DNA of 64,000 bases, taken from assembly GCA_041739525.1 (NCBI GenBank), contig JBGSNQ010000135.1:5863-69862 (forward strand), written 5' to 3'. Source of the stretch: DATJGR01 sp041739525 (GTDB lineage Bacteria; Pseudomonadota; Gammaproteobacteria; Pseudomonadales; Azotimanducaceae). The position numbers and the translations under genes were made by a program. Below the pieces are notes generated by a model. That model saw only the letters and a program-made list of their open reading frames with translations, searched no databases and was not told the DNA's origin. Shown here piece after piece: positions 17,853-27,200 of the stretch. Positions within the stretch are counted from its first letter, which is position 1; each line of letters starts with the position of its first letter.

Positions 17853-18731
17853 TCAGTGCCGCGTGACGCGAGCCGCTTTCGGCCCCTGCAGCACCTTCAG
17901 CATCCGCTTCGTGGGGCCGAGTAAGTAGTCGATCGGTTCGTCGGTGAACGTGGCGTGGAATTGAAGCGGCGCGCTCGCGAGCAGCGCTTCGCAATCGCGC
18001 GAGAACACGATCGGACGTCCGCGCGGCTTCTCCTTCGCGACGAACACCATTGCGATCATGTGCCGGAACTCGTCCGACGGATTTGTTACGCCGCGGTGCC
18101 ACAACAGCGAATCCCGCAGCAGCACGTCACCCTTACGAAATACGCCGCGCACCGGCGCCGCTTCAGAACGGCGCGCTTCGATCGCATCGTCCGGCACCGG
18201 CGTGGGAACCACGATGGCGTGTGTGCCGCGCCACAACTCGACGGCGCCGTTGTGCTCGTCGACGTCCTGCGGCACTACGTTCACGACCACCGCCGATGTA
18301 GGCCCGGCAACTCCCGTCACCGAAGGCGCATGCATCGCGTCCAGGTGCAGCTGCTGATACGTGCTGTCCGGGCAGTTCGTGTTGCCGTTGTAGAACTCGC
18401 AATACGCACCGTCACCGAGGATCGTAACCAACGCGTCACAGATCAGCGGATTCGCCACGTAGCTGGCAAACACATACGGTGCGACCGGCGGTGGCCCTTG
18501 CTGCAGGTGGCCGCGGTCGCGTGGATTGCCGCCGACGCTTTCGCAAAACGCCAACAGGTCGACCGAGTCGCGGTCCATACGGGTTTTCAGCGCATCCAGC
18601 GGCGCGTGATCGACGATCTGATCGAGCACCAGCACGCCATCGCGGCGCATCGCGTCGAGCAGGCGCTCGCGGTTCGCTTCGGAAAGCACACCACGAGCGC
18701 GCTCTTCCGGCGAAGGATCGACGTGGATCAC
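17853..18731 (-). CDS. phytanoyl-CoA dioxygenase (PhyH) family protein
   Basis: Non-haem Fe(II)/2-oxoglutarate dioxygenase of 292 residues. The metal triad is H129 and D131 in QLHLDAMHA plus H212 in DSLLWHRGVTNPS; an Arg near 223 would hold 2-oxoglutarate. GRGPFRKGDV-like spacing (VRGVFRKGDVLLRDS) and ELWRGTHAIVVP are typical of the family. It is the last gene of a five-gene minus-strand operon, overlapping the FAH-family gene by four bases. The substrate is probably a metabolite of that operon rather than phytanoyl-CoA. Contrast the damaged PhyH gene at 26585, which lacks the HxD motif. Confidence 0.87.
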   Translation of the reverse strand: MIHVDPSPEERARGVLSEANRERLLDAMRRDGVLVLDQIVDHAPLDALKTRMDRDSVDLLAFCESVGGNPRDRGHLQQGPPPVAPYVFASYVANPLICDALVTILGDGAYCEFYNGNTNCPDSTYQQLHLDAMHAPSVTGVAGPTSAVVVNVVPQDVDEHNGAVELWRGTHAIVVPTPVPDDAIEARRSEAAPVRGVFRKGDVLLRDSLLWHRGVTNPSDEFRHMIAMVFVAKEKPRGRPIVFSRDCEALLASAPLQFHATFTDEPIDYLLGPTKRMLKVLQGPKAARVTRH

Positions 18732-19771
18732 TGCCCAACGCCCTTCTTCGCCGGAGCCACGACGCGTTGCGAGATCGAACCGAAGATCGAATGACCGCGT
18801 GCGTCGCGCATCTCGAGGCGCACGGAGTCACCGTAACGCAGGAACGGCGTCACCGCCGCGCCGCCGCGAATCGTCTCGATGGTGCGAATCTCCGCGATGC
18901 AGGTGTAGCCGACTCCGCCATCTGCGATGCTGGTGCCGCGTTCAAGGTCCTGCCGGTTCGACACGGTACCGGAGCCGACGATGGTGCCGGCACACAGGTT
19001 GCGGGTACGGCTCGCGTGTGCGATCAGATCGCAGAAGTCGAACACCATGTCCACGCCCGCGTTCGGGCGGCCGAACGCCGTGCCGTTGACGAACGCGAGC
19101 AGCGGCAGATGCACGCGGCCGCCGTCCCACGCGTCGCCCAGTTCGTCGGGTGTTACGGCCACGGGCGAAAAAGCCGACGCAGGCTTCGACTGAAAGAACC
19201 CGAAGCCCTTATCGAGTTCGCCCGGAATCAAACCGCGCAACGACACGTCGTTGACCAGCATCATCAACTTGATGTGTGCACCCGCATCGACACGCGACGT
19301 GGCCATCGGAACGTCGTCAGTGATCACCGCGAGTTCACCTTCGAGATCGATGCCCCAGCTCTCGTCGCCCGCCACGATGTCGTCGTGTGGAGCGATGAAA
19401 TCGTCGGAGCCGCCTTGATACATCAGCGGATCGGTCCAGAACGTCTTCGGCATCTGCGCGCCGCGTGCGCGTCGCACCAGTTCCACGTGATTGACGTATG
19501 CGCTGCCGTCGGCCCACTGATAAGCACGCGGCAACGGCGAACTCACAGCGCCTTCGTCGAAAGCAAACGTGTTCGGGCAACGGCCGTCGTTCAACGCGGC
19601 CGACAGGGCCTCGAGCTTCGGAGCGGCCTCGCGCCATGTATCGAGCGCCGTTTGTAGCGTCGGTGCGATCTCTGCCGCGACCACCGCCCGCGACAGATCG
19701 CGTGAGACCACCACCAGTGTGCCGTCGCGGCCCTGCTTTAGCGAGGAGAGTTTCAGCGAGGCGAGTTTCAC
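18728..19771 (-). CDS. fumarylacetoacetate hydrolase (FAH) family protein
   Basis: Cytoplasmic hydrolase of 347 residues. The N-terminal small domain (MKLASLKLSSLKQGRDGTLV) is followed by the FAH catalytic domain with EGELAVITDDVPM, IKLMMLVNDVSLRGLIPGEL, FGFFQSKPASAFSPVAVTP and GTIVGSGTVSNRQD. The family cleaves C-C bonds of acylpyruvates or fumarylacetoacetate at the end of aromatic catabolism. It overlaps DUF2783 upstream and PhyH downstream by four bases each. With the FAD hydroxylase it suggests an aromatic degradation pathway, although no ring-cleavage dioxygenase is seen in this window. Confidence 0.9.
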   Translation of the reverse strand: MKLASLKLSSLKQGRDGTLVVVSRDLSRAVVAAEIAPTLQTALDTWREAAPKLEALSAALNDGRCPNTFAFDEGAVSSPLPRAYQWADGSAYVNHVELVRRARGAQMPKTFWTDPLMYQGGSDDFIAPHDDIVAGDESWGIDLEGELAVITDDVPMATSRVDAGAHIKLMMLVNDVSLRGLIPGELDKGFGFFQSKPASAFSPVAVTPDELGDAWDGGRVHLPLLAFVNGTAFGRPNAGVDMVFDFCDLIAHASRTRNLCAGTIVGSGTVSNRQDLERGTSIADGGVGYTCIAEIRTIETIRGGAAVTPFLRYGDSVRLEMRDARGHSIFGSISQRVVAPAKKGVGQ

Positions 19772-19980
19772 GTTGCGTTCTCCTCGTCGATCGATTGACG
19801 CGCTTTGTCGAGTGCATCGCGCAACACCGCACCTTTACCGATGTGGTTCGCCAGCAGCAACACGAGCCTCGCGTTCAGGGTGTTGCTTTGCACGTCCGAT
19901 AGATCGCGATGCGCGTCGATCAGCGCCGCGTAGAACGCGTCGCCGTCGTCGAAGTTCGGCTCGACGTTGAGAGCGCTCAC
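19768..19980 (-). CDS. DUF2783 small protein
   Basis: Protein of 70 residues starting at GTG 19980, which overlaps the TGA of the FAD hydroxylase gene. The sequence (DDGDAFYAALIDAHRDLSD and LNARLVLLLANHIG) is the DUF2783 signature. The family is almost always found with an FAD-dependent aromatic hydroxylase and an FAH-like hydrolase, exactly as here. It may be a helper subunit; its biochemical role is not established. Confidence 0.85.
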   Translation of the reverse strand: MSALNVEPNFDDGDAFYAALIDAHRDLSDVQSNTLNARLVLLLANHIGKGAVLRDALDKARQSIDEENAT

Positions 19981-21599
19981 ACCACCTCCTTCAATTCACA
20001 TCCGAGCGCACGCCGCAGTGCACGACCGACCGCGGCGCTGTCGAGACTGCGCCAGCGCGCCGCGATGTGCTGATCGGGCCGCACCAGATACGCCGCACCG
20101 CCAACGAGGTCGTAACGGCGCGCGACATCGCCGGCGGCATCCGTGAAATCGACATCCAGTTCGAGGACTTTCAGGTCATCGATCTTGCGCAGCTCACCCG
20201 GTACCGATGGTCCCGCCACGAGCAGTACGAACGATCCGCCCAGCAATTCCAGAAGCCAGCCCGACTTCCCGCCCACGGCGATGGCCGCATCGGGACAGGG
20301 CGAACCGGGGCGCGCGAGCGGTGCGAACCGATCCGCGTCCGCCGTGTTCAATGGCGAATCGTCGTAGCGGCACGGCGACGACAATCGCCCGCTGTTGACC
20401 AGCGCGCGCGCAAACGGATAACGCTTCGCGAGCCGCAGTACCGAGTCCCGGAACACGTGGCTGATCGGGCTTTTCGGCGTGATGAAGTCCGTCGCACGCG
20501 TGGAGTGCAGCAGGTTCTCGGCCGCAGCGGGCTGCCGTTCGGCCTGATATGTCGACAGCAGCGCGGCCGGCGCGCCGCCACGGATCACGCGCGCGAGTTT
20601 CCACACCAGATTCTCCACCCCCTGCACGGCGCCGTTAGCGCCACGGGCACCGAACGGTGATACCTGATGCGCCGAATCACCAATGAACAGCACGCGGCCG
20701 TGCACCAGTTGATCGAGTTTCCGGCAGCGGAACGTGTAGGCGCTTGCCCATTCGAGATCCCACGTCCGGTCTGCACCGAGCATCGCGTTGATGCGCGGGC
20801 GGATGTTCTCCATGCGCAGAGCTTTAGCCGCGTCCGCATCGGCGCCGATCTGAAAGTCGACGCGCCACACGTTGTCGGGCTGCCGGTGCAGCAACACCGA
20901 ATGGCCCGGATGAAACGGCGGGTCGAACCAGAACCAGCGCTCGGTCGGAAAGTCGGCGTGCATCGAGATGTCGCAGATCAGGAACTGATCGTGAAACTCC
21001 TGCCCACGCGCAACCGCACCGACCGATTCACGCACCAGACTGTTCGCGCCGTCGGCTGCCAGCAGGTAGTCGCATGAAAGCGGGTAACGTCCCTCGGGCG
21101 TTTCGACTTCGAGCCGCACGCCTTCGGCGCGCGACTCGACGCGCGTCACCCGGTTCTTCCAGCGCAGATCGACCCGCGGCAGCTGCCCGATCCGGTCGAC
21201 GAGAAATTCCTCGACGTAGTACTGCTGCAGATTGATGAACGCCGGCATCTTGTGCCCGCCTTCGGGCTGTAGATTGAACTGGTATACCTGCGCGTCGCGG
21301 AAGAACACCTTGCCCAATTGCCACACCACGCCTTTTTCGAGCATCGGCCCCGCGCACCCGAGCCGATCCCAGATTTCGAGCGTGCGCTTCGCAAAGCAGA
21401 TCGCGCGTGAGCCGGTCGATACCGTGTCGTTGTCGTCGAGCACCACGCTGTCGATGCCGCACTCGGCAAGCGCGATGGCCGCGGTCAGTCCGCTCGGACC
21501 CGCGCCGACGATGACGACCGTATGGTGGCGCGGCGATGCCGCGTCCTGGTCGGCGCTGTGCCGATACGCGTAGACCGGATTCTGACGACCGCTCGACAC
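19977..21599 (-). CDS. FAD-dependent aromatic hydroxylase (PheA/TfdB/MhpA-like)
   Basis: Class A flavoprotein monooxygenase of 540 residues. Motifs are the ADP-binding VVIVGAGPSGLTAA (about 28-41), the DG motif LLAADGANSLVRESVG (about 184), and the second FAD motif GDSAHQVSPFGARGANGA (about 313-330). A C-terminal thioredoxin-like extension (LLELLGGSFVLLVAG and RPDQHIAARW) marks the PheA/TfdB/MhpA subgroup, which hydroxylates phenols or phenylpropionoids with NAD(P)H and O2. The start is GTG 21599 with a weak ribosome binding site. It lies 15 bases after the MBL gene and overlaps DUF2783. Confidence 0.9.
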   Translation of the reverse strand: MSSGRQNPVYAYRHSADQDAASPRHHTVVIVGAGPSGLTAAIALAECGIDSVVLDDNDTVSTGSRAICFAKRTLEIWDRLGCAGPMLEKGVVWQLGKVFFRDAQVYQFNLQPEGGHKMPAFINLQQYYVEEFLVDRIGQLPRVDLRWKNRVTRVESRAEGVRLEVETPEGRYPLSCDYLLAADGANSLVRESVGAVARGQEFHDQFLICDISMHADFPTERWFWFDPPFHPGHSVLLHRQPDNVWRVDFQIGADADAAKALRMENIRPRINAMLGADRTWDLEWASAYTFRCRKLDQLVHGRVLFIGDSAHQVSPFGARGANGAVQGVENLVWKLARVIRGGAPAALLSTYQAERQPAAAENLLHSTRATDFITPKSPISHVFRDSVLRLAKRYPFARALVNSGRLSSPCRYDDSPLNTADADRFAPLARPGSPCPDAAIAVGGKSGWLLELLGGSFVLLVAGPSVPGELRKIDDLKVLELDVDFTDAAGDVARRYDLVGGAAYLVRPDQHIAARWRSLDSAAVGRALRRALGCELKEVV

Positions 21600-21614
21600 G
21601 GGACGCAGCGCCTG

Positions 21615-22574
21615 TCAGGCCACCTCGTTCTGCAGCGAGTGCCACATCTGATCGTCGCGCTCCGCCGTCCAGATGCGCGGATCACGGTATTCACCCGCTT
21701 CGTCGTAGCAGCGCGTGATGTCGAACGGAAGGCAGTGTTCGAATATCACCCAACGACCGTACTTTGGCGCAAGCTTCGCGTACGTTTCCTTGTAGCAGTC
21801 GGACAGCGACTGGCCTTTTGCGCGTGCCTGCTTGACGCTGCCGTACATGTCCGCAAGAAACGCACGCGTGCCTTCGATGGCATCGCGCGACTTCGCGGCG
21901 CTCGTCAACGCATCGCCGCGGCCAGGCACCAATCGTTCCGGCTTCAGTTCCAGCAACCGGTCGAGCGTTGCAGGCCAGTCTTCGTGATACGCATCGCCCG
22001 TGTAGGGCGTAGCGCCGAACTCGACCAGATCGCCCGAGTACAACACTTTGTGTTTCGGCAGCCACACGATCGTGTCGCCTTTCGTATGCCCGCGGCCCGG
22101 ATGCCAGATCTGCACCTCCACGCTGCCGAGGTGAAGCGTCAGCTTGCCGTCGAACACGATGTTCGGCCACGTGAGACCCGGCACCGAATCGACCCCTTCG
22201 AACAATCGGGGAAAACGACCGAGCTCCGAATCGAAATCCTGCTGGCCGCGCTCCACGATGAGGTCGTACGTGTTGCGGCTCGCGATGATGTTCTGTGCGC
22301 CATATGCGGAGGCACCGAGCACGCGCACCGCGTGATAGTGGCTGAGCACGATGTGTTTGATCGGCTTGTCGGTGACGCCGCGAATCCGGTTGATCACATC
22401 CTGCGCCATGATCGGCGTCGCTTGTGTATCGACAACCAACACGCTGTCGTCGCCGATCACGATGCCGGTGTTCGGATCGCCTTCGGCCGTATATGCATAC
22501 GCGCCCGGTGCGAGTTCGGTGAATGAAACCTGCTTCGGTGCGAGATCGCCCTTCGACGCAAACTGCTTTGCCAC
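21615..22574 (-). CDS. MBL-fold metallo-hydrolase
   Basis: Metallo-beta-lactamase-fold protein of 319 residues, first gene of the five-gene operon. The metal motif reads HIVLSHYHAVRVLGAS, so the usual HxHxDH is present only as HYH followed by AVRV; this variant recurs in a subfamily linked to aromatic catabolism. Other metal-site segments are WHPGRGHTKGDTIVWLP and LYSGDLVEFGATPY. ATG 22574 has AGGACA upstream. It may hydrolyse a thioester or lactone intermediate. A gene-free promoter region of 116 bases separates it from the divergent epoxide hydrolase. Confidence 0.85.
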   Translation of the reverse strand: MAKQFASKGDLAPKQVSFTELAPGAYAYTAEGDPNTGIVIGDDSVLVVDTQATPIMAQDVINRIRGVTDKPIKHIVLSHYHAVRVLGASAYGAQNIIASRNTYDLIVERGQQDFDSELGRFPRLFEGVDSVPGLTWPNIVFDGKLTLHLGSVEVQIWHPGRGHTKGDTIVWLPKHKVLYSGDLVEFGATPYTGDAYHEDWPATLDRLLELKPERLVPGRGDALTSAAKSRDAIEGTRAFLADMYGSVKQARAKGQSLSDCYKETYAKLAPKYGRWVIFEHCLPFDITRCYDEAGEYRDPRIWTAERDDQMWHSLQNEVA

Positions 22575-22690
22575 GGCCGCTGTCCTATGTCTTGAATGGC
22601 TGCATTGGTAACATCCGCCCGCGCCGCGGACAATCCCTCTCTTCTGGGTCCCTTCGGGTTCCCTCCCTTTTGCGCAGCACGGAACAGAGC

Positions 22691-23827
22691 ATGCCGACGC
22701 CTTTTCGAATCGACATCCCAGAAAGCGAAATCACCGACCTGCACGCGCGTCTCGACGCAGCGCGCTGGCCGGATCAGATCGGCGATCCATGGGTGTACGG
22801 CACCGATATCACCTATCTGAAAGAACTGGTGCACTACTGGCGGCACCACTTCGATTGGCGTGCACAGGAAGCGAAGCTGAACCGGTTCGATCAATTCCGC
22901 ACCCGCATCGGCGACCACGACCTGCACTTCATCCACCAGCGCTCGACCAACACGCACGCTCAGCCGCTGTTGATCACCCACGGCTGGCCCGGTTCGATCA
23001 GCGAGTTCGTCAAGATCATCGAGCCGCTGACGCAGCCCGAACGATTCGGAGCCGACTGGCGCGACGCGTTCCATGTGATCTGCCCGTCCATTCCCGGCTA
23101 CGGTTTTTCCCGCGCGCCGCAGCAGCCCGGTTTCCAGCCGCGCGCCTGCGCAGAACTGTTCATGAAGCTGATGGACGAACTCGGCTACCCGCGCTACTTC
23201 GCACAAGGCGGCGATGTCGGTTCTGCCGTAACGACGTGGCTCGGCGCGCTCGGCGGTGACCACGTCAAGGGCATCCATCTGAATCTCGTGTTCGCGCGGC
23301 CGCCGAAAGATGATCCGATGGCCGGCGTCACCGAGGCGGAACAGCGCGCGTTGACCGAGCGGCGGGAACATATGACCAACGAAGTGGGCTACCAGCACAT
23401 TCAGGGCAGTAAGCCGCAAACACTCGGTTACGCGCTGAACGATTCGCCGGTGGGACTCGCCGCCTGGATTACCGAGAAATTCCACAAGTGGACACACCAC
23501 ACCGGCAATCACGAAGACGCGATCAGCAAAGACGAAATACTGACCGACGTCAGCATCTACTGGTTCACGCAGAGCATTACTTCCTCGGTGCGGATGTACT
23601 ACGAAAGTCGCCGTTACGAAGGCCTTCCGTTTCCCGAACGCGTCGACGTCCCCACTGCCGTTGCGAACTTTCCCGGTGAGCTGTTCCTGCCGCCGCGCGC
23701 ATGGGTCGAAAAGCAGTTCAACCTCGTGCACTGGTCGCACCCGGCGCGCGGCGGGCATTTCGCGGCCCTCGAAGCGCCGGATCTGCTCGTAGACGACATC
23801 CGCACCGCATTCCGCCCTCTACGTTAG
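22691..23827 (+). CDS. epoxide hydrolase (microsomal/juvenile-hormone type)
   Basis: Alpha/beta-hydrolase of 378 residues from ATG 22691. The N-terminal EHN domain (ITDLHARLDAARWPD, about 10-110) is diagnostic of microsomal-type epoxide hydrolases. The oxyanion motif is HGWPGSISEF, the nucleophile is D175 in AQGGDVGSAV, and the catalytic His is H356 in ARGGHFAALEAPD. It opens epoxides to diols. No signal peptide is seen. It is divergent from the aromatic operon and ends nine bases before the large lipoprotein gene. A longer upstream start would cross the promoter region and is unlikely. Confidence 0.9.
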   Translation: MPTPFRIDIPESEITDLHARLDAARWPDQIGDPWVYGTDITYLKELVHYWRHHFDWRAQEAKLNRFDQFRTRIGDHDLHFIHQRSTNTHAQPLLITHGWPGSISEFVKIIEPLTQPERFGADWRDAFHVICPSIPGYGFSRAPQQPGFQPRACAELFMKLMDELGYPRYFAQGGDVGSAVTTWLGALGGDHVKGIHLNLVFARPPKDDPMAGVTEAEQRALTERREHMTNEVGYQHIQGSKPQTLGYALNDSPVGLAAWITEKFHKWTHHTGNHEDAISKDEILTDVSIYWFTQSITSSVRMYYESRRYEGLPFPERVDVPTAVANFPGELFLPPRAWVEKQFNLVHWSHPARGGHFAALEAPDLLVDDIRTAFRPLR

Positions 23828-23836
23828 GCCAAGCTC

Positions 23837-26578
23837 ATGCGCTATCTCGCTTTCCTGCTGTGTCTCTTCTGCGTCAATGCGTGCGGCAACGATGCGCCAC
23901 CACCGGGCACCGCCAACGCCGCGCCCATAGAAGCGGGCGCTGTTCCGCCGGAGGCGGGTGAACCGCTGCAGACCGAACCGTGGCATTACCCGCGCGAGCG
24001 GATGGTCGACGGCAATCGTGTCGTCGTGTACACACCGCAGATTCGTTCGTGGCCCGATTTCACCCGTTTCGAAGCCATCTCGGCGGTCGAGTTTCAACCG
24101 AAAGGCGGCGGCGCCGCGCGTTACGGCACGACGACCATCTCTGGCGCCACCGAAGTGGATCTCGACAAGCGACTCGTCATCGTCACCGAGCCGAAGGTGG
24201 AAGACGTTTCGTTCCCCGGCAGCGATGCCGCCGCGGATGCCGACGAAGCGGCGATGACACGCATCGTGATGCGCGATCGCGTCGAAATACCGCTCGACAT
24301 GTTCCTGCTCTATTTGAGCGACGACGTGCTCGAAACGCCGCCGCCGAAAGGCTTCAACACCCAGCCGCCGCCGATCCACGTCGCCGACACGCCCACGCTG
24401 CTGTTGTTCGTCAACGGCGATCCGGTGCTGACGCCGGTGGAGAAGACCGGACTCGAACTGGTGGTAAACGCGAACTTTCCGGTGTTACGCGACACCGCAT
24501 CGGGCACTTACTACCTCATCACCGGACCGCAACGATTGCAGGCGCGCGACCTGAAAGGTCCGTGGACCAAAGCGGGCGATCTGCCGGCGGGATTCGCGCA
24601 GATCGATCCGAAGGGTGAACAGGCCTCGATCGCTGCGGCTGTAACAACACCTGTTAGCGACGAGCCGCTGCCGAAGGTGATCGTCTCGCAAGGACCTGCC
24701 GAACTGATCGTGACGGAAGGCAAACCGCAGCTGAAGGAAATCCCCGGTACGGGTGGGCTGCAGTACGTCGAGAACACCGATAGCCCATTGTTCGAACTGA
24801 AAGGCACGTACTACTTCCTGGTATCGGGGCGCTGGTTCGAGACGAAACGTCTCGATAAAGGGCCGTGGAAGTTCGTGCCGAATCTTCCGGATGCGTTCTC
24901 GCAGATTCCGCAAGACAGCGACATGGCGGACGTGCGCGCATCGGTGCCCGGTACCGTCGAAGCAAAAATGGCCGCGCTGGAAGCGCTGCTGCCGACGCGC
25001 AAATCGGTGGCGGTGGGCGCTGCGCCCGACGTGAACGTGACGTACGGCGGCGATCCGAAGTTCGAGAAGATCGAGGGCACACAAGTGTCGCGCGCGGTGA
25101 ACACCGGCAACGATGTGATTCTGTACGACGGCACCTATTACCTCGTGTACGAAGGTGCGTGGTACACGTCGGCATCGCCGAGCGGTCCGTGGGTCGCCGC
25201 TGCTACGGTGCCCGACGCCATCTACCAGATTCCGCCGAGTTCGCCGTCGTATGCAGTGACACAGGTCGTCGTGCAGGAAGCGACACCGACAACGATCGTG
25301 TACTCGTATCCGCCGTCGTACAGCACCGGCGTCTACGTTGCGTACGGTGTGCCGTGGTACGGCACCGGTTGGTACTACCCGCCCTACATCTATGGCCCGT
25401 ACTACTACCCGTACTGGGGCGCGTCGTACGGACACGGTTATTGGTACAGCCCGATGACCGGTGCATACGGTTCGCGTTCGGTCTGGTACGGACCCTATGG
25501 CGGCTACAGCTACAGCCAGGGCTACAACCCGGCAACGGGCCGGTACGGCTACGTCGAAACCGCGTGGGACGGCGAAGACTGGAAGAGCCACAGCGAGAAA
25601 TACAACCCGCGCACCGGTGTCGCCACCGAGACGTCGCGTCACTACTCGGCCAACGACAACATGGCGCGCATGAACCGCACCGTGGAGGGACCGAACGGCG
25701 GCGCGATCGGCATGGAACGCAAGACCGACTTCGACAACCAGACCATGACGACGAACCGCAAAACGTCGCAAGGCGGTTCGTCGTCGACGACACGCACGTG
25801 GGATGGACAGGGGGGTACGACGACATCCGGCACAGTGACGACCGGAGGCGGCAAGACAGCAACCATCGAAGGCGAGCATCAGATCGGTCAGGGCGGCAAC
25901 ACGACCATCACCGGCTCCGAGGGCGGACAGGCATCGGTGGACCGCAGCGTCGGGCCGGGCGGCACAGTGACGCGGGAAGGCACGTACACGAAGAACGGCC
26001 AGACCATCGACACCACGACGAAGCGCAGCGGCGACACGACCGCGACCAAAGTGCAGGGCAGCAACGGCGGACAAGCCGCATCGATCTCCAACGGCGGCAA
26101 CCGCACCACGGTCGGCCAGTCCGGCAGCGGCGACGTGTATGCCGGCCATAACGGCAACGTCTACAAGAAAACCGACAACGGTTGGCAGCAACACGACCAG
26201 GGTGGCTGGAAACCGGTAGATACCCCCGACCGGCCTAACCAGGCCCCCTCAACGACCTCGTCGGGGCAACGCGAACGTCCTGCACAAGCACCTTCGTATT
26301 CGAGCGAGAGCATTCAGCCGCGCCAATCGGGCAATGTGCAGAACCGCGCCAGCGGCGGTTACGGCGGCGGCAGCTATGGTGGCGGCAACTACGGCGGTGG
26401 CGGGCGCTACGACGGCGGCTACGGTGGCTCCAACGAAATGCGCCAGCTCGATCGTGATGCGCGCGCACGCAGCGGCGGCTACGACCGTTTCGAGCAGCGC
26501 CGCAGTATGTCGGCGGGCAGCAGCCGGGGTGGCTTCAGCCGTGGTGGCGGGCGCGGCGGCGGCGGTCGCAGGCGATAG
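23837..26578 (+). CDS. large repeat lipoprotein with Tyr/Gly-rich and Arg/Gly-rich C-terminal half
   Basis: Predicted lipoprotein of 913 residues; the lipobox is VNAC near residue 16. Three divergent repeats spaced by about 105-110 residues (about 200-258, 305-360, 415-470) each contain a GTYYLI/GTYYFL/GTYYLV strand, then W or R with F/Y, GPW, and a DLPAGFAQI/NLPDAFSQI/TVPDAIYQI end. The next zone (about 490-590) is Tyr/Pro/Gly-rich. A Thr/Gly/Asn-rich stretch (about 600-760) and a tail with GGGSYGGGNYGGG and C-terminal Arg/Gly repeats follow. Similar proteins have been labelled carbohydrate-binding family V/XII in databases as I recall, but no enzyme motif is visible. It is probably surface or periplasmic and structural. 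The gene ends six bases from the damaged PhyH gene. Confidence 0.7.
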   Translation: MRYLAFLLCLFCVNACGNDAPPPGTANAAPIEAGAVPPEAGEPLQTEPWHYPRERMVDGNRVVVYTPQIRSWPDFTRFEAISAVEFQPKGGGAARYGTTTISGATEVDLDKRLVIVTEPKVEDVSFPGSDAAADADEAAMTRIVMRDRVEIPLDMFLLYLSDDVLETPPPKGFNTQPPPIHVADTPTLLLFVNGDPVLTPVEKTGLELVVNANFPVLRDTASGTYYLITGPQRLQARDLKGPWTKAGDLPAGFAQIDPKGEQASIAAAVTTPVSDEPLPKVIVSQGPAELIVTEGKPQLKEIPGTGGLQYVENTDSPLFELKGTYYFLVSGRWFETKRLDKGPWKFVPNLPDAFSQIPQDSDMADVRASVPGTVEAKMAALEALLPTRKSVAVGAAPDVNVTYGGDPKFEKIEGTQVSRAVNTGNDVILYDGTYYLVYEGAWYTSASPSGPWVAAATVPDAIYQIPPSSPSYAVTQVVVQEATPTTIVYSYPPSYSTGVYVAYGVPWYGTGWYYPPYIYGPYYYPYWGASYGHGYWYSPMTGAYGSRSVWYGPYGGYSYSQGYNPATGRYGYVETAWDGEDWKSHSEKYNPRTGVATETSRHYSANDNMARMNRTVEGPNGGAIGMERKTDFDNQTMTTNRKTSQGGSSSTTRTWDGQGGTTTSGTVTTGGGKTATIEGEHQIGQGGNTTITGSEGGQASVDRSVGPGGTVTREGTYTKNGQTIDTTTKRSGDTTATKVQGSNGGQAASISNGGNRTTVGQSGSGDVYAGHNGNVYKKTDNGWQQHDQGGWKPVDTPDRPNQAPSTTSSGQRERPAQAPSYSSESIQPRQSGNVQNRASGGYGGGSYGGGNYGGGGRYDGGYGGSNEMRQLDRDARARSGGYDRFEQRRSMSAGSSRGGFSRGGGRGGGGRRR

Positions 26579-26584
26579 GACACG

Positions 26585-27200
26585 TCACATCGGCGAGCGG
26601 CCGTTGACGAGACCGAGGCCCTCGGTCTTGTACGCCAACAACTGCAGCAAAGTGTCCGAAGCGTTTTCGCGGACCGATGCATTGAGCGCGAGAAACCAGT
26701 TTTCCTGCGTGCGATAGATCGGCCGCGTATACCAGCCGAACAGACCGGCCCGATGTGACGACGCCGTGGTGTTGCTGCCCGTGCGATGCCACACGCGGCT
26801 TTCGAACACCATCATCGTACCGAGCGGTGCGGTGATCGGTACCGACTCGTCGGCATCCGCCGGCGTCGGATTGCGGCCCCGCAAATGGCTGCGCGGCACG
26901 ACACGCGTACCACCGTTCGCAGCGGTGAATTCGTCGAGACACCACGCCACGTTCACGCCTTGCGGCGCAGCCGGCCACGTTCCAGAGACGTTGATTGTCG
27001 TCGCCAAAGTCGAGCCCGAAGCGCGGCTGCTCGCGCCCCTGTGTGCGATCGTCGGCGGCTGCTTTGTACAACGCGGTCCGCGCTCTGTGCAACTGATCGG
27101 CGCTCAATACGCCCTCGACCAGACACAAACCATACGTCGCAATGTCGCGCTCGGCCTGATCGAGATCGGACGTGAGTGCAGGCAGCTGATTCACGGTCAT
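26585..27200 (-). pseudogene. phytanoyl-CoA dioxygenase family gene with internal deletion
   Basis: The N-terminal part starts at ATG 27200 (LDQAERDIATYGLCLVEGVL) and runs through FGDDNQRLWN at about 27005. Immediately after, the similarity continues in another frame with WPAAPQGVNVAWCLDEFTAANGGTR in successive blocks and RVVPRSH, FESRVWHRTGSN, to a stop at 26585. Intact relatives have some 55-65 residues between these blocks, including the iron-binding HxD. Both the motif and the frame are lost, so the gene should be inactive. Its ATG overlaps the AI-2E transporter stop (ATGA), showing that it once was the second gene of that operon. The downstream half retains a possible in-frame ATG at 27007, but without the metal site. 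Confidence 0.8.
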
